Shown: positions 1 through 6,994 of the stretch, in pieces
How the letters are laid out: the number at the start of each line of letters is the position of its first letter
Numbering within the stretch: position 1 is the first letter of the stretch
The notes under the pieces: model-generated
What the model was told of the DNA's origin: nothing
Database searches by the model: none
What the model saw: the letters and a program-made list of their open reading frames with translations, nothing else
Program-made: the position numbers and the translations under genes
NCBI GenBank assembly: GCA_002737115.1
Contig: NSHR01000035.1
Coordinates: 1 to 37,701, forward strand
Length of the DNA: 37,701 nt
Direction of reading: 5' to 3'
From: Gemmatimonadota bacterium
Lineage (GTDB): Bacteria; Gemmatimonadota; Gemmatimonadetes; Gemmatimonadales; Gemmatimonadaceae

Positions 1-441
1 CTTGCAGATATAGCAATGCTGCGGCACGACGGCCTCGGGCGCGTCGTCCTCGCGCTGCGCGTCGGTGGACGTGCCCGACGCGCCATCGCCCAGCAGATAG
101 ACGTTGGGCGTCGTGAACACCGGCTTGCGGCGCAGTTCGCGAATGCCCGTTTCCTGCAGCACGCTGTCGTCGCGACGGGCCGCATCGAGCTTTCGCTGCT
201 TGGTCGTGGCCTTCACCATCGAGCGGCGGGCGCGCGCGTCAGGATGAAACACGTGACCCACCGCATCGAGGAAGCGCTGCCGCTCCTCGAACGGGACGTG
301 CACCAGCCGCGACCGATCGGCGATCACCTGCTCGAGCAGCGAGGTGGCGGCGCGGAGGTCGTCGCGGAACGTGTCGGCGCCCGGGCCGGGGTCGCGGGGC
401 GTATCGTCGGATGCAGTCACAAGATCACCATCCCGAAGCAT
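1..441 (-). CDS. SDR-family oxidoreductase, N-terminal part (cut by window edge)
   Basis: An open minus-strand frame runs off the left edge; only the first ~147 codons are present. The visible part is not the Rossmann domain but a leader found in a subset of large SDR oxidoreductases: an acidic N-terminus, a basic segment (KATTKQRKLDAARRDD), then VFTTPNVYLLGD and the beginning of a zinc-finger-like HCYICK motif. In relatives the motif continues with a second Cys pair and then an NAD-binding domain, which would lie outside this window. The start could be the ATG at 441 or an in-frame GTG at 420; GGGATGG upstream of the GTG gives it a weak ribosome site, so the choice is open. Family recognition is from memory of the motif order. 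The substrate is unknown. Confidence 0.6.
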   Translation of the reverse strand, partial: MLRDGDLVTASDDTPRDPGPGADTFRDDLRAATSLLEQVIADRSRLVHVPFEERQRFLDAVGHVFHPDARARRSMVKATTKQRKLDAARRDDSVLQETGIRELRRKPVFTTPNVYLLGDGASGTSTDAQREDDAPEAVVPQHCYICK

Positions 442-685
442 ACCGAGGGCGCACAGTGGCCGCGAGAAGTCGATTCACACGATGGCCGGCCACCCCGGTG
501 CTGCCTTGGCCATGAGGTGCGCGGCCTGTCCGTCGTCCGGTGGGGCATTCTGGGTCATCGCATCACGCGAGGGAGAGTCGCAGATCTCACCGGCGCAGAC
601 CCCACGGCGCCGCCACGGAAGCGTGGCGGTCCCGATTCGCTGAACGGCGCGTCGGGACGCAGCGGCTTCGCACCCATGCCGTTTC

Positions 686-832
686 CTATTTCGAGACCAC
701 CGCTCCCGACTCGCGTCGCTGCCGCTCTTCGTCGCGCTCGTCTGACCCTGCGGCATAGACCAATGCCACGACGACGATCATGGTGGGAATAGATACCACC
801 ACGCCAATGACAAACAGCGTCGCGTTATCCAC
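686..832 (-). CDS. Tiny single-pass membrane protein (48 aa)
   Basis: The GTG start lies inside the end of the upstream gene: GTGGATAA contains both this start and the stop of the 63-aa gene, an 8-base overlap typical of translational coupling. GGAG lies about 9 bases upstream. The protein has one hydrophobic helix (about residues 5-28, FVIGVVVSIPTMIVVVALVY) followed by a strongly charged tail (DERDEERQRRES). This is the layout of small accessory subunits or regulators of membrane complexes, but I do not recognise a family. It is supported by the overlap and by the sharp hydrophobic/charged split, not by homology. Confidence 0.5.
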   Translation of the reverse strand: MDNATLFVIGVVVSIPTMIVVVALVYAAGSDERDEERQRRESGAVVSK

Positions 833-1016
833 GGCGACTGCTCTCCAGTTGCAGCGCGACTGAACCGAACGAAAGGATCGACGGTACCCAAAGCCCTACG
901 AACAGCCCCTGATCGTGGCTTCCGGTAAACCACAGCGTGATCGACAGCAGAAACGAGACGAAGGCGGCACAGAGAATGGTGATCCCGGCGCGGCGGCGGA
1001 GAGTGTTGCGTGTCAT
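825..1016 (-). CDS. Small two-helix membrane protein (63 aa)
   Basis: ATG start preceded by AGGGGTG about 10 bases upstream. A basic N-terminus (MTRNTLRRRAG) leads into a first hydrophobic helix (about 11-30) and, after the short polar turn TGSHDQG, a second helix (about 37-57, with VGLWVPSILSFGS). The positive-inside rule predicts both ends in the cytoplasm. Its stop overlaps the start of the 48-aa membrane protein, so the two are probably one transcription and translation unit and may act together. No characterised family is recognised. Confidence 0.55.
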   Translation of the reverse strand: MTRNTLRRRAGITILCAAFVSFLLSITLWFTGSHDQGLFVGLWVPSILSFGSVALQLESSRRG

Positions 1017-1225
1017 GTGCTGGGCACCCCTGAGCGTGAAGAATAGTGACGGCGAAATAACTGCTCCATCGTCGTTGGATTAAGTCACTTCAGGCGCTCG
1101 CGGTTCCCGCGGCGGGCAGGTACGCGCCAGAACACCGTGCGCGGACCTCGGTGCATCGAGGAGAGTTACCCGTGTAAAAGCGCCGTCAGCGATACGGACC
1201 CTAGTTAGGGGCCACCGGCGCCATG

Positions 1226-1630
1226 CTACTTGCTTCCAACTGAATCGGGAACCGCGGTGGCGCATCCGCGCCACGTGGAATCACCGCGCGTAAGCACGGC
1301 CGTGCCCGGATAGTGTTGACCCGACGTCCCGCCGCTACAGTCAGTCCGCTCGATCACCAGCGTGAGCAGCGGATCGGCGCCGAAGCGCTTACTGCGGTAC
1401 ACCGCACGACCGTCGGCATCGAAATCCGGTGGTGCGTACGGATAGAAAGCGGTGTCGGCACCGAGCCGGCTGAACTGCATGCCATCGGAGCGTACATCGA
1501 TCGACCAGAACGGCTCGGTGCCGCGGACGATCGTGAGCACGATCGGCTGAGGGCGCTCGCGGCGACAGGCGCCCGCGGCGAGGCCGGTGAGCACGGCGAG
1601 AAGCAGGGGGGCGAACAGACGAGGGATCAT
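1226..1630 (-). CDS. COG3650-type lipoprotein (134 aa)
   Basis: The longer open frame starts at 1801, but the ATG at 1630 begins a clean lipoprotein signal (MIPRLFAPLLLAVLTGLAAGAC, lipobox Cys about residue 22), so I place the start there. The mature part has the order GTEPFWSIDV ... FYPYAPPDFDADGRAVYRS ... ERTDCSGGTSGQHYPGTAVL ... WRGCA. I recognise this as the uncharacterised COG3650 family: a beta-rich periplasmic domain with two conserved Cys (DCSGG and RGCA) that probably form a disulfide. These proteins are related to META/HslJ-like envelope proteins. It should be anchored to a membrane and face the periplasm. Its function is unknown. It is divergent from the small ORF at 1867. Confidence 0.7.
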   Translation of the reverse strand: MIPRLFAPLLLAVLTGLAAGACRRERPQPIVLTIVRGTEPFWSIDVRSDGMQFSRLGADTAFYPYAPPDFDADGRAVYRSKRFGADPLLTLVIERTDCSGGTSGQHYPGTAVLTRGDSTWRGCATAVPDSVGSK

Positions 1631-1866
1631 TCGGAGAAGTGTACCTCGAATCCGCGGCCCTGCACGACGGGACCGACCGGTAGACATCCCGCTCCGCGAC
1701 AGGGGTGAGCCGTTCGTCACAGCGAGTTCCAGCGGCGACACTCCCGTTCTGCCGTGCGCCTGCCGATACTGGACAACACGGATCCCGATTTCAGTCCCCA
1801 CACGCTTTACCCGACAGCCGACTCATGTGGAACGAGCTCTGCGATGACGCCCACGAGGCGCACGCG

Positions 1867-2025
1867 ATGAAGGTTATTAACCGCGCCATTCTGACGATCG
1901 CCGTGTGCTTTTTATCGTTTGGTGGTTTCGCGCTGGCCACGCGCCTTGGCGCTGATGCACCGCCAAGCTCGGTGAGCTACGGCAGCGAGAAAGCTCACCC
2001 AGGTGCCGCGGTATTCGGGGACTGA
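1867..2025 (+). CDS. Small exported or membrane peptide (52 aa), tentative
   Basis: ATG with GAGG about 9 bases upstream. The N-terminus (MKVINRAILTIAVCFLSFGGFALATRLG) is a good signal peptide or single membrane anchor; the rest is a short polar tail ending in FGD. It converges on, and overlaps by 31 bases, the spermidine-synthase-like gene on the other strand. A longer in-frame version starting at 1705 has no ribosome site and no sensible N-terminus. No family is recognised, and a chance ORF cannot be excluded. Confidence 0.4.
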   Translation: MKVINRAILTIAVCFLSFGGFALATRLGADAPPSSVSYGSEKAHPGAAVFGD

Positions 2026-2708
2026 CCCGCGCGGCGAGGCGGCCGCGGCCTCGCCACATACAGCGTGTGCATCGGTCCCTTGGTATCGTGGGCCCGCACC
2101 CGCAGCGTTTCCACCAGCAGTCCACTGCCGCGCAGCGCATGCGCAAACGCCGGATCATCGCCCACCGACCAGTAGGTGATGATGCCAGGCGGGCGGAGCG
2201 CCGCCACCGTCGTTGCGATGCCACGCTGCGCATACAGCCGCGCGTTTTCCGACATGATCATCCCGTCGGGCCCGTTATCGGTGTCGAGCATGATCGCATC
2301 GAACTGACCCGCGTGATCACGCAACACGTTCACGATGTCGTCGTGCACCACGCGCACCCGTGCATCTTTCAGTGTCTCCACCGAAATCCCGTACTCGGGA
2401 TTGGTGTTCCACTCGATCACCTCGGCCAGAAACTCCGCCACCACCACCTCAGCGTCATCCGCCAGCTCCTTGAGCGCCGCGCGCAGCGTGAAGCCGAGCC
2501 CAAGGCCGCCAATCAACACGCGGGCGCCGGGCTTGTCCTTGAGGCCAACACACGCGACTTCGGCCAAGCGGTCTTCGGAGAGATGCCGGCGCTGCGACAT
2601 CAGCTCGATGCCGTTAGCGCGAATGAGATACGACCCGTCATGCCGGTACAGCTCCAGCAGTGAGCCATCCGGAGTGCGGGCGTTGCCAAGACGTTCGAAA
2701 GGCTTCAT
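1995..2708 (-). CDS. Spermidine-synthase-like methyltransferase-fold protein (237 aa)
   Basis: The start is placed at the ATG at 2708 (MKPFERLGNARTPDGS) rather than 2834, because the extra upstream residues look random. The order matches the polyamine synthase fold: a short N-terminal beta part (LELYRHDGSYLIRANGIELM), the Rossmann glycine loop VLIGGLGLGF (65-74), an acidic residue after strand 2 (VVVAEF), VRVVHDDIVNVL and DAIMLDTDNGPD. True aminopropyltransferases have D-x-x-D-P after strand 4; here it is DTDNGPD, so polyamine synthesis is not assured. Many bacteria carry such orphan proteins annotated as spermidine synthase. The next gene upstream (cyclophilin) ends 7 bases before this start, so they are probably co-transcribed. 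Confidence 0.75.
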   Translation of the reverse strand: MKPFERLGNARTPDGSLLELYRHDGSYLIRANGIELMSQRRHLSEDRLAEVACVGLKDKPGARVLIGGLGLGFTLRAALKELADDAEVVVAEFLAEVIEWNTNPEYGISVETLKDARVRVVHDDIVNVLRDHAGQFDAIMLDTDNGPDGMIMSENARLYAQRGIATTVAALRPPGIITYWSVGDDPAFAHALRGSGLLVETLRVRAHDTKGPMHTLYVARPRPPRRAGQSPNTAAPG

Positions 2709-2715
2709 GCGATTC

Positions 2716-3378
2716 TCAAGAAGACGGAACAACAGTGGCCGACACGATGGAATCGAGTGCCGGAAACCACCGATCGAGATATTTGTTGCCGCGCGACATG
2801 ATGCGTGACTGCACGGGATCCTCGCCGTACTCAAAGTTCAAGCGTTCGAGCACGTCCATCCCCTCTACCACCACGCCGATCGGCGCGTACAGCTTCTGCC
2901 GGTCGAGCTTGGCCGAGTTGTCGACCAGGTTGACGTAGAGCTGCACCATCCGGCTATTCGCGTCCACCGTGGTAAAGGCCACCGTGCCCCGCGTGTTACT
3001 CAGTCGCTGCGGCTCATCGGTCATCGCCGACTGCGCCCACTTCGCATTCACCGCCGGATCGCCGTGAATGCCGAACTGCACCACGAATCCCGGCACCATG
3101 CGAAAAAAACGATTCCCTGCATAGTAGCCGATCGTGACCAATTCATAGAATCGATCGGCACCGTGCGGCGCGAGGGCGCGCGTGACCTCGATGGTGAACG
3201 GCCCCGTGCTGGTCTCGACGCGCACACGGAACGAATCGGGGCTACGCAGTGGCGTGGCAGCGGGTGCGGGAATCACGCGGGGCACGACCTTGGCCGCCGG
3301 CGCGCGCGGCTCGGCCGAACAGCCAGCCAATGCGGTCAAGCCGATCACCAGCAGGATTCGGGTAATTCGCACGCTCAT
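2716..3378 (-). CDS. Cyclophilin-type peptidyl-prolyl isomerase lipoprotein (220 aa)
   Basis: Starts at the ATG at 3378 (MSVRITRILLVIGLTALAGC), a lipoprotein signal with lipobox LAGC; the GTG at 3417 only adds a hydrophilic leader. A Pro/Ala-rich linker precedes the isomerase domain, which begins VRVETSTGPFTIEV and contains the catalytic segment FFRMVPGFVVQFG (Arg, Phe and Gln of the cyclophilin site) and the strand GTVAFTT. The loop after it (VDANSRMVQLYVNL) replaces the usual NSNGSQFFI, as in divergent bacterial members. It should catalyse prolyl isomerisation of proteins folding in the periplasm. It lies immediately upstream of the spermidine-synthase-like gene. Confidence 0.88.
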   Translation of the reverse strand: MSVRITRILLVIGLTALAGCSAEPRAPAAKVVPRVIPAPAATPLRSPDSFRVRVETSTGPFTIEVTRALAPHGADRFYELVTIGYYAGNRFFRMVPGFVVQFGIHGDPAVNAKWAQSAMTDEPQRLSNTRGTVAFTTVDANSRMVQLYVNLVDNSAKLDRQKLYAPIGVVVEGMDVLERLNFEYGEDPVQSRIMSRGNKYLDRWFPALDSIVSATVVPSS

Positions 3379-3436
3379 GCCATGACGCTCGCTTGCACTG
3401 GTAGTCCGTAGGTTCACGAGAAGTCCACGAAGATCG

Positions 3437-3883
3437 TCAGTCCTCGTCTTCCACCCACAGCACCGCCGTCACGCCGTCGCCCACGCACACGATGCCGGCA
3501 TCGAGCGCCGACTCCGTGAGCGGATCGAAGCTGAAGCCATTCGTCTGCGGCGACGCCTCGCCGAACACCTCGGCCCAGTCGCCGTTCGTGAAGCAGGTGA
3601 ACGGCTCCGGCACCATCGCCAGCAGGTCGTTCACCAACGCCTCGGCCTCCGCAGCCGGAATAATCACGGCGTTGCTGCCGAGATCCCGACCGAGCACGCC
3701 AGCAGCAATGCGAAGCGCGTCACTCTCGCTCACCTCGAGCCAGCCGTCGCCGAGCGCGCGCAAACCAAGGCCTTCCACGGCCTGATCGGCGAGCATCCGT
3801 GATTTCGCCCACTGCGGATGCGGCACGAGCGCGCAGGTAACGCGTCCACTCGTTCGGCGCGCGATGATGGTGTCAGTCAGCAT
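3437..3883 (-). CDS. Hypothetical protein (148 aa)
   Basis: The start is placed at the ATG at 3883 (MLTDTIIARRTSGRVTCALVPHPQWAKSR); the frame is open to 3988 but would overlap the divergent M28 peptidase gene. No Shine-Dalgarno is evident. The protein is acidic and soluble, with no signal peptide or membrane helix, and ends WVEDED. It is rich in small hydrophobic/acidic segments such as VIIPAAEAEALVNDLLAMVPEPF. I do not recognise a family. It is a real gene by codon pattern and by its divergent position, separated from the M28 start by 103 bases that should hold both promoters. Confidence 0.6.
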   Translation of the reverse strand: MLTDTIIARRTSGRVTCALVPHPQWAKSRMLADQAVEGLGLRALGDGWLEVSESDALRIAAGVLGRDLGSNAVIIPAAEAEALVNDLLAMVPEPFTCFTNGDWAEVFGEASPQTNGFSFDPLTESALDAGIVCVGDGVTAVLWVEDED

Positions 3884-3986
3884 GATGGATGGGGTGAGGT
3901 TGTGCGCAATATGCCACCGGGATTGGACGGCGTGCGCCGCACCACCGAGATTGAAGCAATCCTCACTCCTCCCCCAGACCGTGGAC

Positions 3987-5372
3987 ATGCCGATGGTTCG
4001 CTCTGCCCTGCTCGCTGCCTTCGCGCTGGCCGCGATCGCCGCACCGGTTACAACGCCCCTGTCCGCTCAGGCGCCCGAGGCGATTCCCGCCAAGTACGCC
4101 GAGGTCGCGAACCGCATCATCGCCGCCGCTCAGGCCGACTCGGCCGGCGCCTGGAACCGTATCGCCGAGCTCACCGACCGGTTCGGCCACCGACTGTCGG
4201 GGTCCAAGGCCCTCGAAGACGCGATCGTCTGGACCGCCGCCACGATGGAAAAGGATGGCCTCGCCAACGTGAAGCGCGAGAAGGTCATGGTGCCGTATTG
4301 GGTGCGCGGCGCCGAGTCCTTGGAACTGGTCGCGCCACGTCGGCAACTGATGCCGATGCTCGGCCTTGGCGGCAGCATCGCCACGCCGGCCGCCGGCATC
4401 ACCGCTGAGGTGATGGTGGTGGCCAGCTTCGAAGAGCTCACGCAACGCGCGGCCGAAGCCAAAGGCAAGATTGTGCTGTACGACGCCGAATGGCGCGACT
4501 ACGGCTACAACGGCTCGTTCCGTCGGCTGGGTGCCATTGCCGCCGCGAAGGTCGGTGCCGTGGCGTCGCTGGCGCGCGCGGCGGGTCCGTACAGCATGCG
4601 CACGCCGCACACCGGCAGCATGAGCTACGACTCCACGGTGAAGAAGATTCCGCACGCCAGCGTGACGTCGGAAGACGCGATGATGATGCGTCGCATGATC
4701 AACCGCGGCGACAAGGTGCGCGTGACGCTCAAGATGAGCGCCAAGATGTTGCCCGACGCGCAGAGCCACAACGTGATGGGTGAGCTGCGCGGACGCGAAA
4801 AGCCCGCAGAGATCGTGGTGATGGGCGGCCACATCGACTCGTGGGACGTGGGTCAGGGCGCGATGGACGACGCCGGTGGCGTGGTGATCGCCTGGGAGGC
4901 GATTCGCCTGCTCAAGAAGTTGGGACTCACACCGCGTCGCACCATCCGCGCCGTTGGCTGGACGAACGAAGAGAACGGCATGCGCGGCGGCAATGCGTAT
5001 CGCGACGCGCACCAGAACGAAGTGCACCAGCTCGCGATCGAATCCGACGGCGGCGTGTTCTCACCGCTGGGCTTCGGCTTTACTGGGTCACCCGCTGCTC
5101 GCGCGATCGTAACGGCGATCGGCTCGTTGCTGAATCCGATCAACGCCGGCAAAATCGAAGCATCCGGTGGCGGCGCAGACATTGGACCGATCATGGCCAC
5201 CGGCGTGCCGGGCATGGGGCTGAACGTGGACGGCACGCGTTACTTCTGGTTCCACCACACCGACGCCGACACGCCAGACAAGCTCGATCGGGCGGAAGTG
5301 CAGCGCTGCGTGGCGGCCATGGCGGTGATGGCCTACATCGCGGCGGATATAGAGCAGGGGTTGCCACGGTAA
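3987..5372 (+). CDS. M28 metallopeptidase, carboxypeptidase Q-like, exported (461 aa)
   Basis: Starts at the ATG at 3987, giving a Sec signal (MPMVRSALLAAFALAAIAAPVTTPLSAQA) cut after AQA; the upstream ATG at 3864 would place random residues before it. The domain order is that of M28B/CPQ: an N-terminal cap (KYAEVANRII, ELTDRFGHRLSGS), a PA-like insert (about 138-235, GKIVLYD ... AAAKVGAVASLARA), then the zinc peptidase core. Metal and catalytic residues are visible: GGHIDSWDVG (His282), AMDDAGG (Asp294), the catalytic pair in NEENG (Glu328, Glu329), ESDGG (Asp354) and a late HHTDADTPDKLD. It should release amino acids or dipeptides in the periplasm. It converges on the pseudouridine synthase gene across a palindromic repeat. 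Confidence 0.92.
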   Translation: MPMVRSALLAAFALAAIAAPVTTPLSAQAPEAIPAKYAEVANRIIAAAQADSAGAWNRIAELTDRFGHRLSGSKALEDAIVWTAATMEKDGLANVKREKVMVPYWVRGAESLELVAPRRQLMPMLGLGGSIATPAAGITAEVMVVASFEELTQRAAEAKGKIVLYDAEWRDYGYNGSFRRLGAIAAAKVGAVASLARAAGPYSMRTPHTGSMSYDSTVKKIPHASVTSEDAMMMRRMINRGDKVRVTLKMSAKMLPDAQSHNVMGELRGREKPAEIVVMGGHIDSWDVGQGAMDDAGGVVIAWEAIRLLKKLGLTPRRTIRAVGWTNEENGMRGGNAYRDAHQNEVHQLAIESDGGVFSPLGFGFTGSPAARAIVTAIGSLLNPINAGKIEASGGGADIGPIMATGVPGMGLNVDGTRYFWFHHTDADTPDKLDRAEVQRCVAAMAVMAYIAADIEQGLPR

Positions 5373-5384
5373 GTGGCGACTCTC

Positions 5385-5511
5385 AACTGCTAACTCGCAA
5401 CTGCCAACGGCTTAGGAAGCAGGGAGGAGGGTGTCAGGGCGGAGGAAGCAGGACAGCTGCGTTGTATTCCTGCCTGCTTCCTAAGCTTTTGGCAGTACGC
5501 CGTTGGCAGTT
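5385..5511. repeat. Heptad tandem repeat leading into a large interrupted palindrome
   Basis: Four 7-bp units run head to tail at 5385-5412: AACTGCT, AACTCGC, AACTGCC, AACGGCT. The last two also form the left arm of an inverted repeat: AACTGCCAACGGC (5399-5411) matches GCCGTTGGCAGTT (5499-5511) perfectly, and CTTAGGAAGCAGG (5411-5423) matches CCTGCTTCCTAAG (5473-5485) perfectly. The right arm is interrupted by 13 bases (5486-5498) carrying a second TTGGCAGT. A further GGAAGCAGG at 5444-5452 allows an alternative stem. The element fills the gap between the convergent M28 and pseudouridine synthase genes and could end transcription from both sides. Confidence 0.8.
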
Positions 5512-5524
5512 CACACCGAGACAA

Positions 5525-6874
5525 CTAAAACGGTACCGCACTCGTCACCACCAGCTCGACCCCCGTGTCCGGATGCGTGAACGCCAGCGACTCGGCATGC
5601 AGCAGCAACCGCTCGCCGTACTCAGGGGCGCTGCGCCCGTAGAGGCGATCGCCCACGATCGGCGCGTCGAGACCAAGCGGATTGGACGCATGCACGCGTA
5701 ACTGGTGGGTGCGCCCCGTGTGCGGGGTGAAGGCCACCTTGGTCTGCCCGCCAGCGCGCTCCAGCACGTGCCAGCCGGTCACCGCGGCCTTCCCGCGCAC
5801 CGGATCGTGGATTTGCCGGGGCCGGTCGTCGATATCCACGCGCAGCGGAAAGTCGATCACGCCCTCGTCGCCCACGACCTCGCCATCCAGCCACGCCACG
5901 TAGCGTTTGCGGATCTCGCCCAGCGAGAACAGGCGCTGCAACGCCGAGAAGGTGGTCGCGCGCTTGGCCGCCAGCAGCACGCCCGAGGTGTCGAGATCGA
6001 GGCGATGCACCACCAGCTGTCCGGTGGCATCGGGATAGCGCACCCGCAGGCGCGTGGACACCGAATCGCGCAGCAACCCGCTACGGCCGGGCACCGACAA
6101 CAGTCCGCACGGCTTGTCGACGACGACGAGGTATTCGTCTTCGTACAGCACCCGCGGCTCCGACTCGGCGATGGCGGCGGCCCCGAACACCGGTGGCGGG
6201 TCGGCCGGGAGCCCACCCAGCATGTGCGCCAGAATGGGTGGACACTTCCCCTGACAGGCGGGATAGAACGAGCCGGCGCGACGATCCCCCGTGCGGGGCG
6301 GGGCGCCCCACCAAAACTCGGCCAGCGCCAGCGGACGGAGCCCCAGCGCGTACGCCTGCGCAAGCAGCTTTGGCGCCGCACAGTCCCCCGCACCACCGGG
6401 TGGTTCCTTGGGCGCGAACAGGTCGCGCAGGGCGCGCACCTCGCCCCGCGCATTGGCGAAGTGATACGTGTTCTGGATGGCCGGCAGCAATTCACGCGAG
6501 CGCGCGGTCCGCGCCTCGTCGTCGGCGCCAAGGTCGTACAGTTCGGCCTCACCGGGAATCCAGACCGCGTCGCGCGCCGCGGCATCGTACGCGGGCGGCG
6601 ACCAGCCGTCGACTACCCACTGGCCCGCCACCATGCCAGAGAAAGCCCGCAGATAGCCTGGCGTGCCATCAGGAGCGACGACCACCAGCACCCCGAACAT
6701 TTTCCCGTTGCCCGGCTCGTCGAGCCTCCACGGGGCCATCACGGGCAATTGCAACAGGGCCATGGTGTCCATGGCCGCCCGCCGGGCGAGCGGATGGACC
6801 GCCGCGCGATCGAAGGGACTCGGAAATCGCGCGGGGAGATCGCTGACGTCGGGTGGCGAGGTGAACCGGATCAC
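5525..6874 (-). CDS. RluA-family pseudouridine synthase with N-terminal extension (449 aa)
   Basis: GTG start at 6874. The C-terminal half is a classical RluA-type catalytic domain: YLVVVDKPCGLLSVPG, the catalytic motif HRLDLDTSG (290-298, catalytic Asp293), RKRYVAWLDG, and the late GRTHQLRVHASNPLGL. The N-terminal ~230 residues are an extra domain seen in a long subgroup of the family: F-x-S-PF ... HPLARRAA, GKMFGVLVV ... GYLRAFSG, and a Cys-containing stretch GDCAAPKLL ... FYPACQGKCPP (Cys165, 207, 211). Typical RluA is about 220-320 aa, so this is roughly 200 residues longer. It should isomerise uridine in rRNA or tRNA; the target cannot be read from the sequence. Confidence 0.9.
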   Translation of the reverse strand: MIRFTSPPDVSDLPARFPSPFDRAAVHPLARRAAMDTMALLQLPVMAPWRLDEPGNGKMFGVLVVVAPDGTPGYLRAFSGMVAGQWVVDGWSPPAYDAAARDAVWIPGEAELYDLGADDEARTARSRELLPAIQNTYHFANARGEVRALRDLFAPKEPPGGAGDCAAPKLLAQAYALGLRPLALAEFWWGAPPRTGDRRAGSFYPACQGKCPPILAHMLGGLPADPPPVFGAAAIAESEPRVLYEDEYLVVVDKPCGLLSVPGRSGLLRDSVSTRLRVRYPDATGQLVVHRLDLDTSGVLLAAKRATTFSALQRLFSLGEIRKRYVAWLDGEVVGDEGVIDFPLRVDIDDRPRQIHDPVRGKAAVTGWHVLERAGGQTKVAFTPHTGRTHQLRVHASNPLGLDAPIVGDRLYGRSAPEYGERLLLHAESLAFTHPDTGVELVVTSAVPF

Positions 6875-6994
6875 GTGTGCACGTTAACGAAGTCACGCCG
6901 CCACGTACGGCACCGGCCACATACCCGGCGCGTTTTGCGTTATCATAGGCGCTTCGCACGGCAGGTCAGGCGTTCACTCACAGGAGAACCGCAC

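Noticed and set aside
475-559. Short minus-strand ORF (27 aa from the ATG at 559) in the gap between the small membrane proteins and the SDR gene
   Set aside because: No ribosome site, no conserved pattern; the gap 442-685 shows nothing I can support.
16-792. 258-aa plus-strand open frame at the left edge
   Set aside because: It is antisense to the SDR N-terminus and to the small membrane proteins; its translation is Arg/His-rich with no recognisable domain, typical of a high-GC shadow frame.
3963-5027. 354-aa minus-strand frame opposite the M28 peptidase
   Set aside because: Antisense shadow with His/Arg/Ala-rich random sequence; the plus strand has intact metallopeptidase motifs.
5385-5412. 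CRISPR-like reading of the tandem heptads
   Set aside because: Units are contiguous 7-mers without spacers and no cas gene is present.
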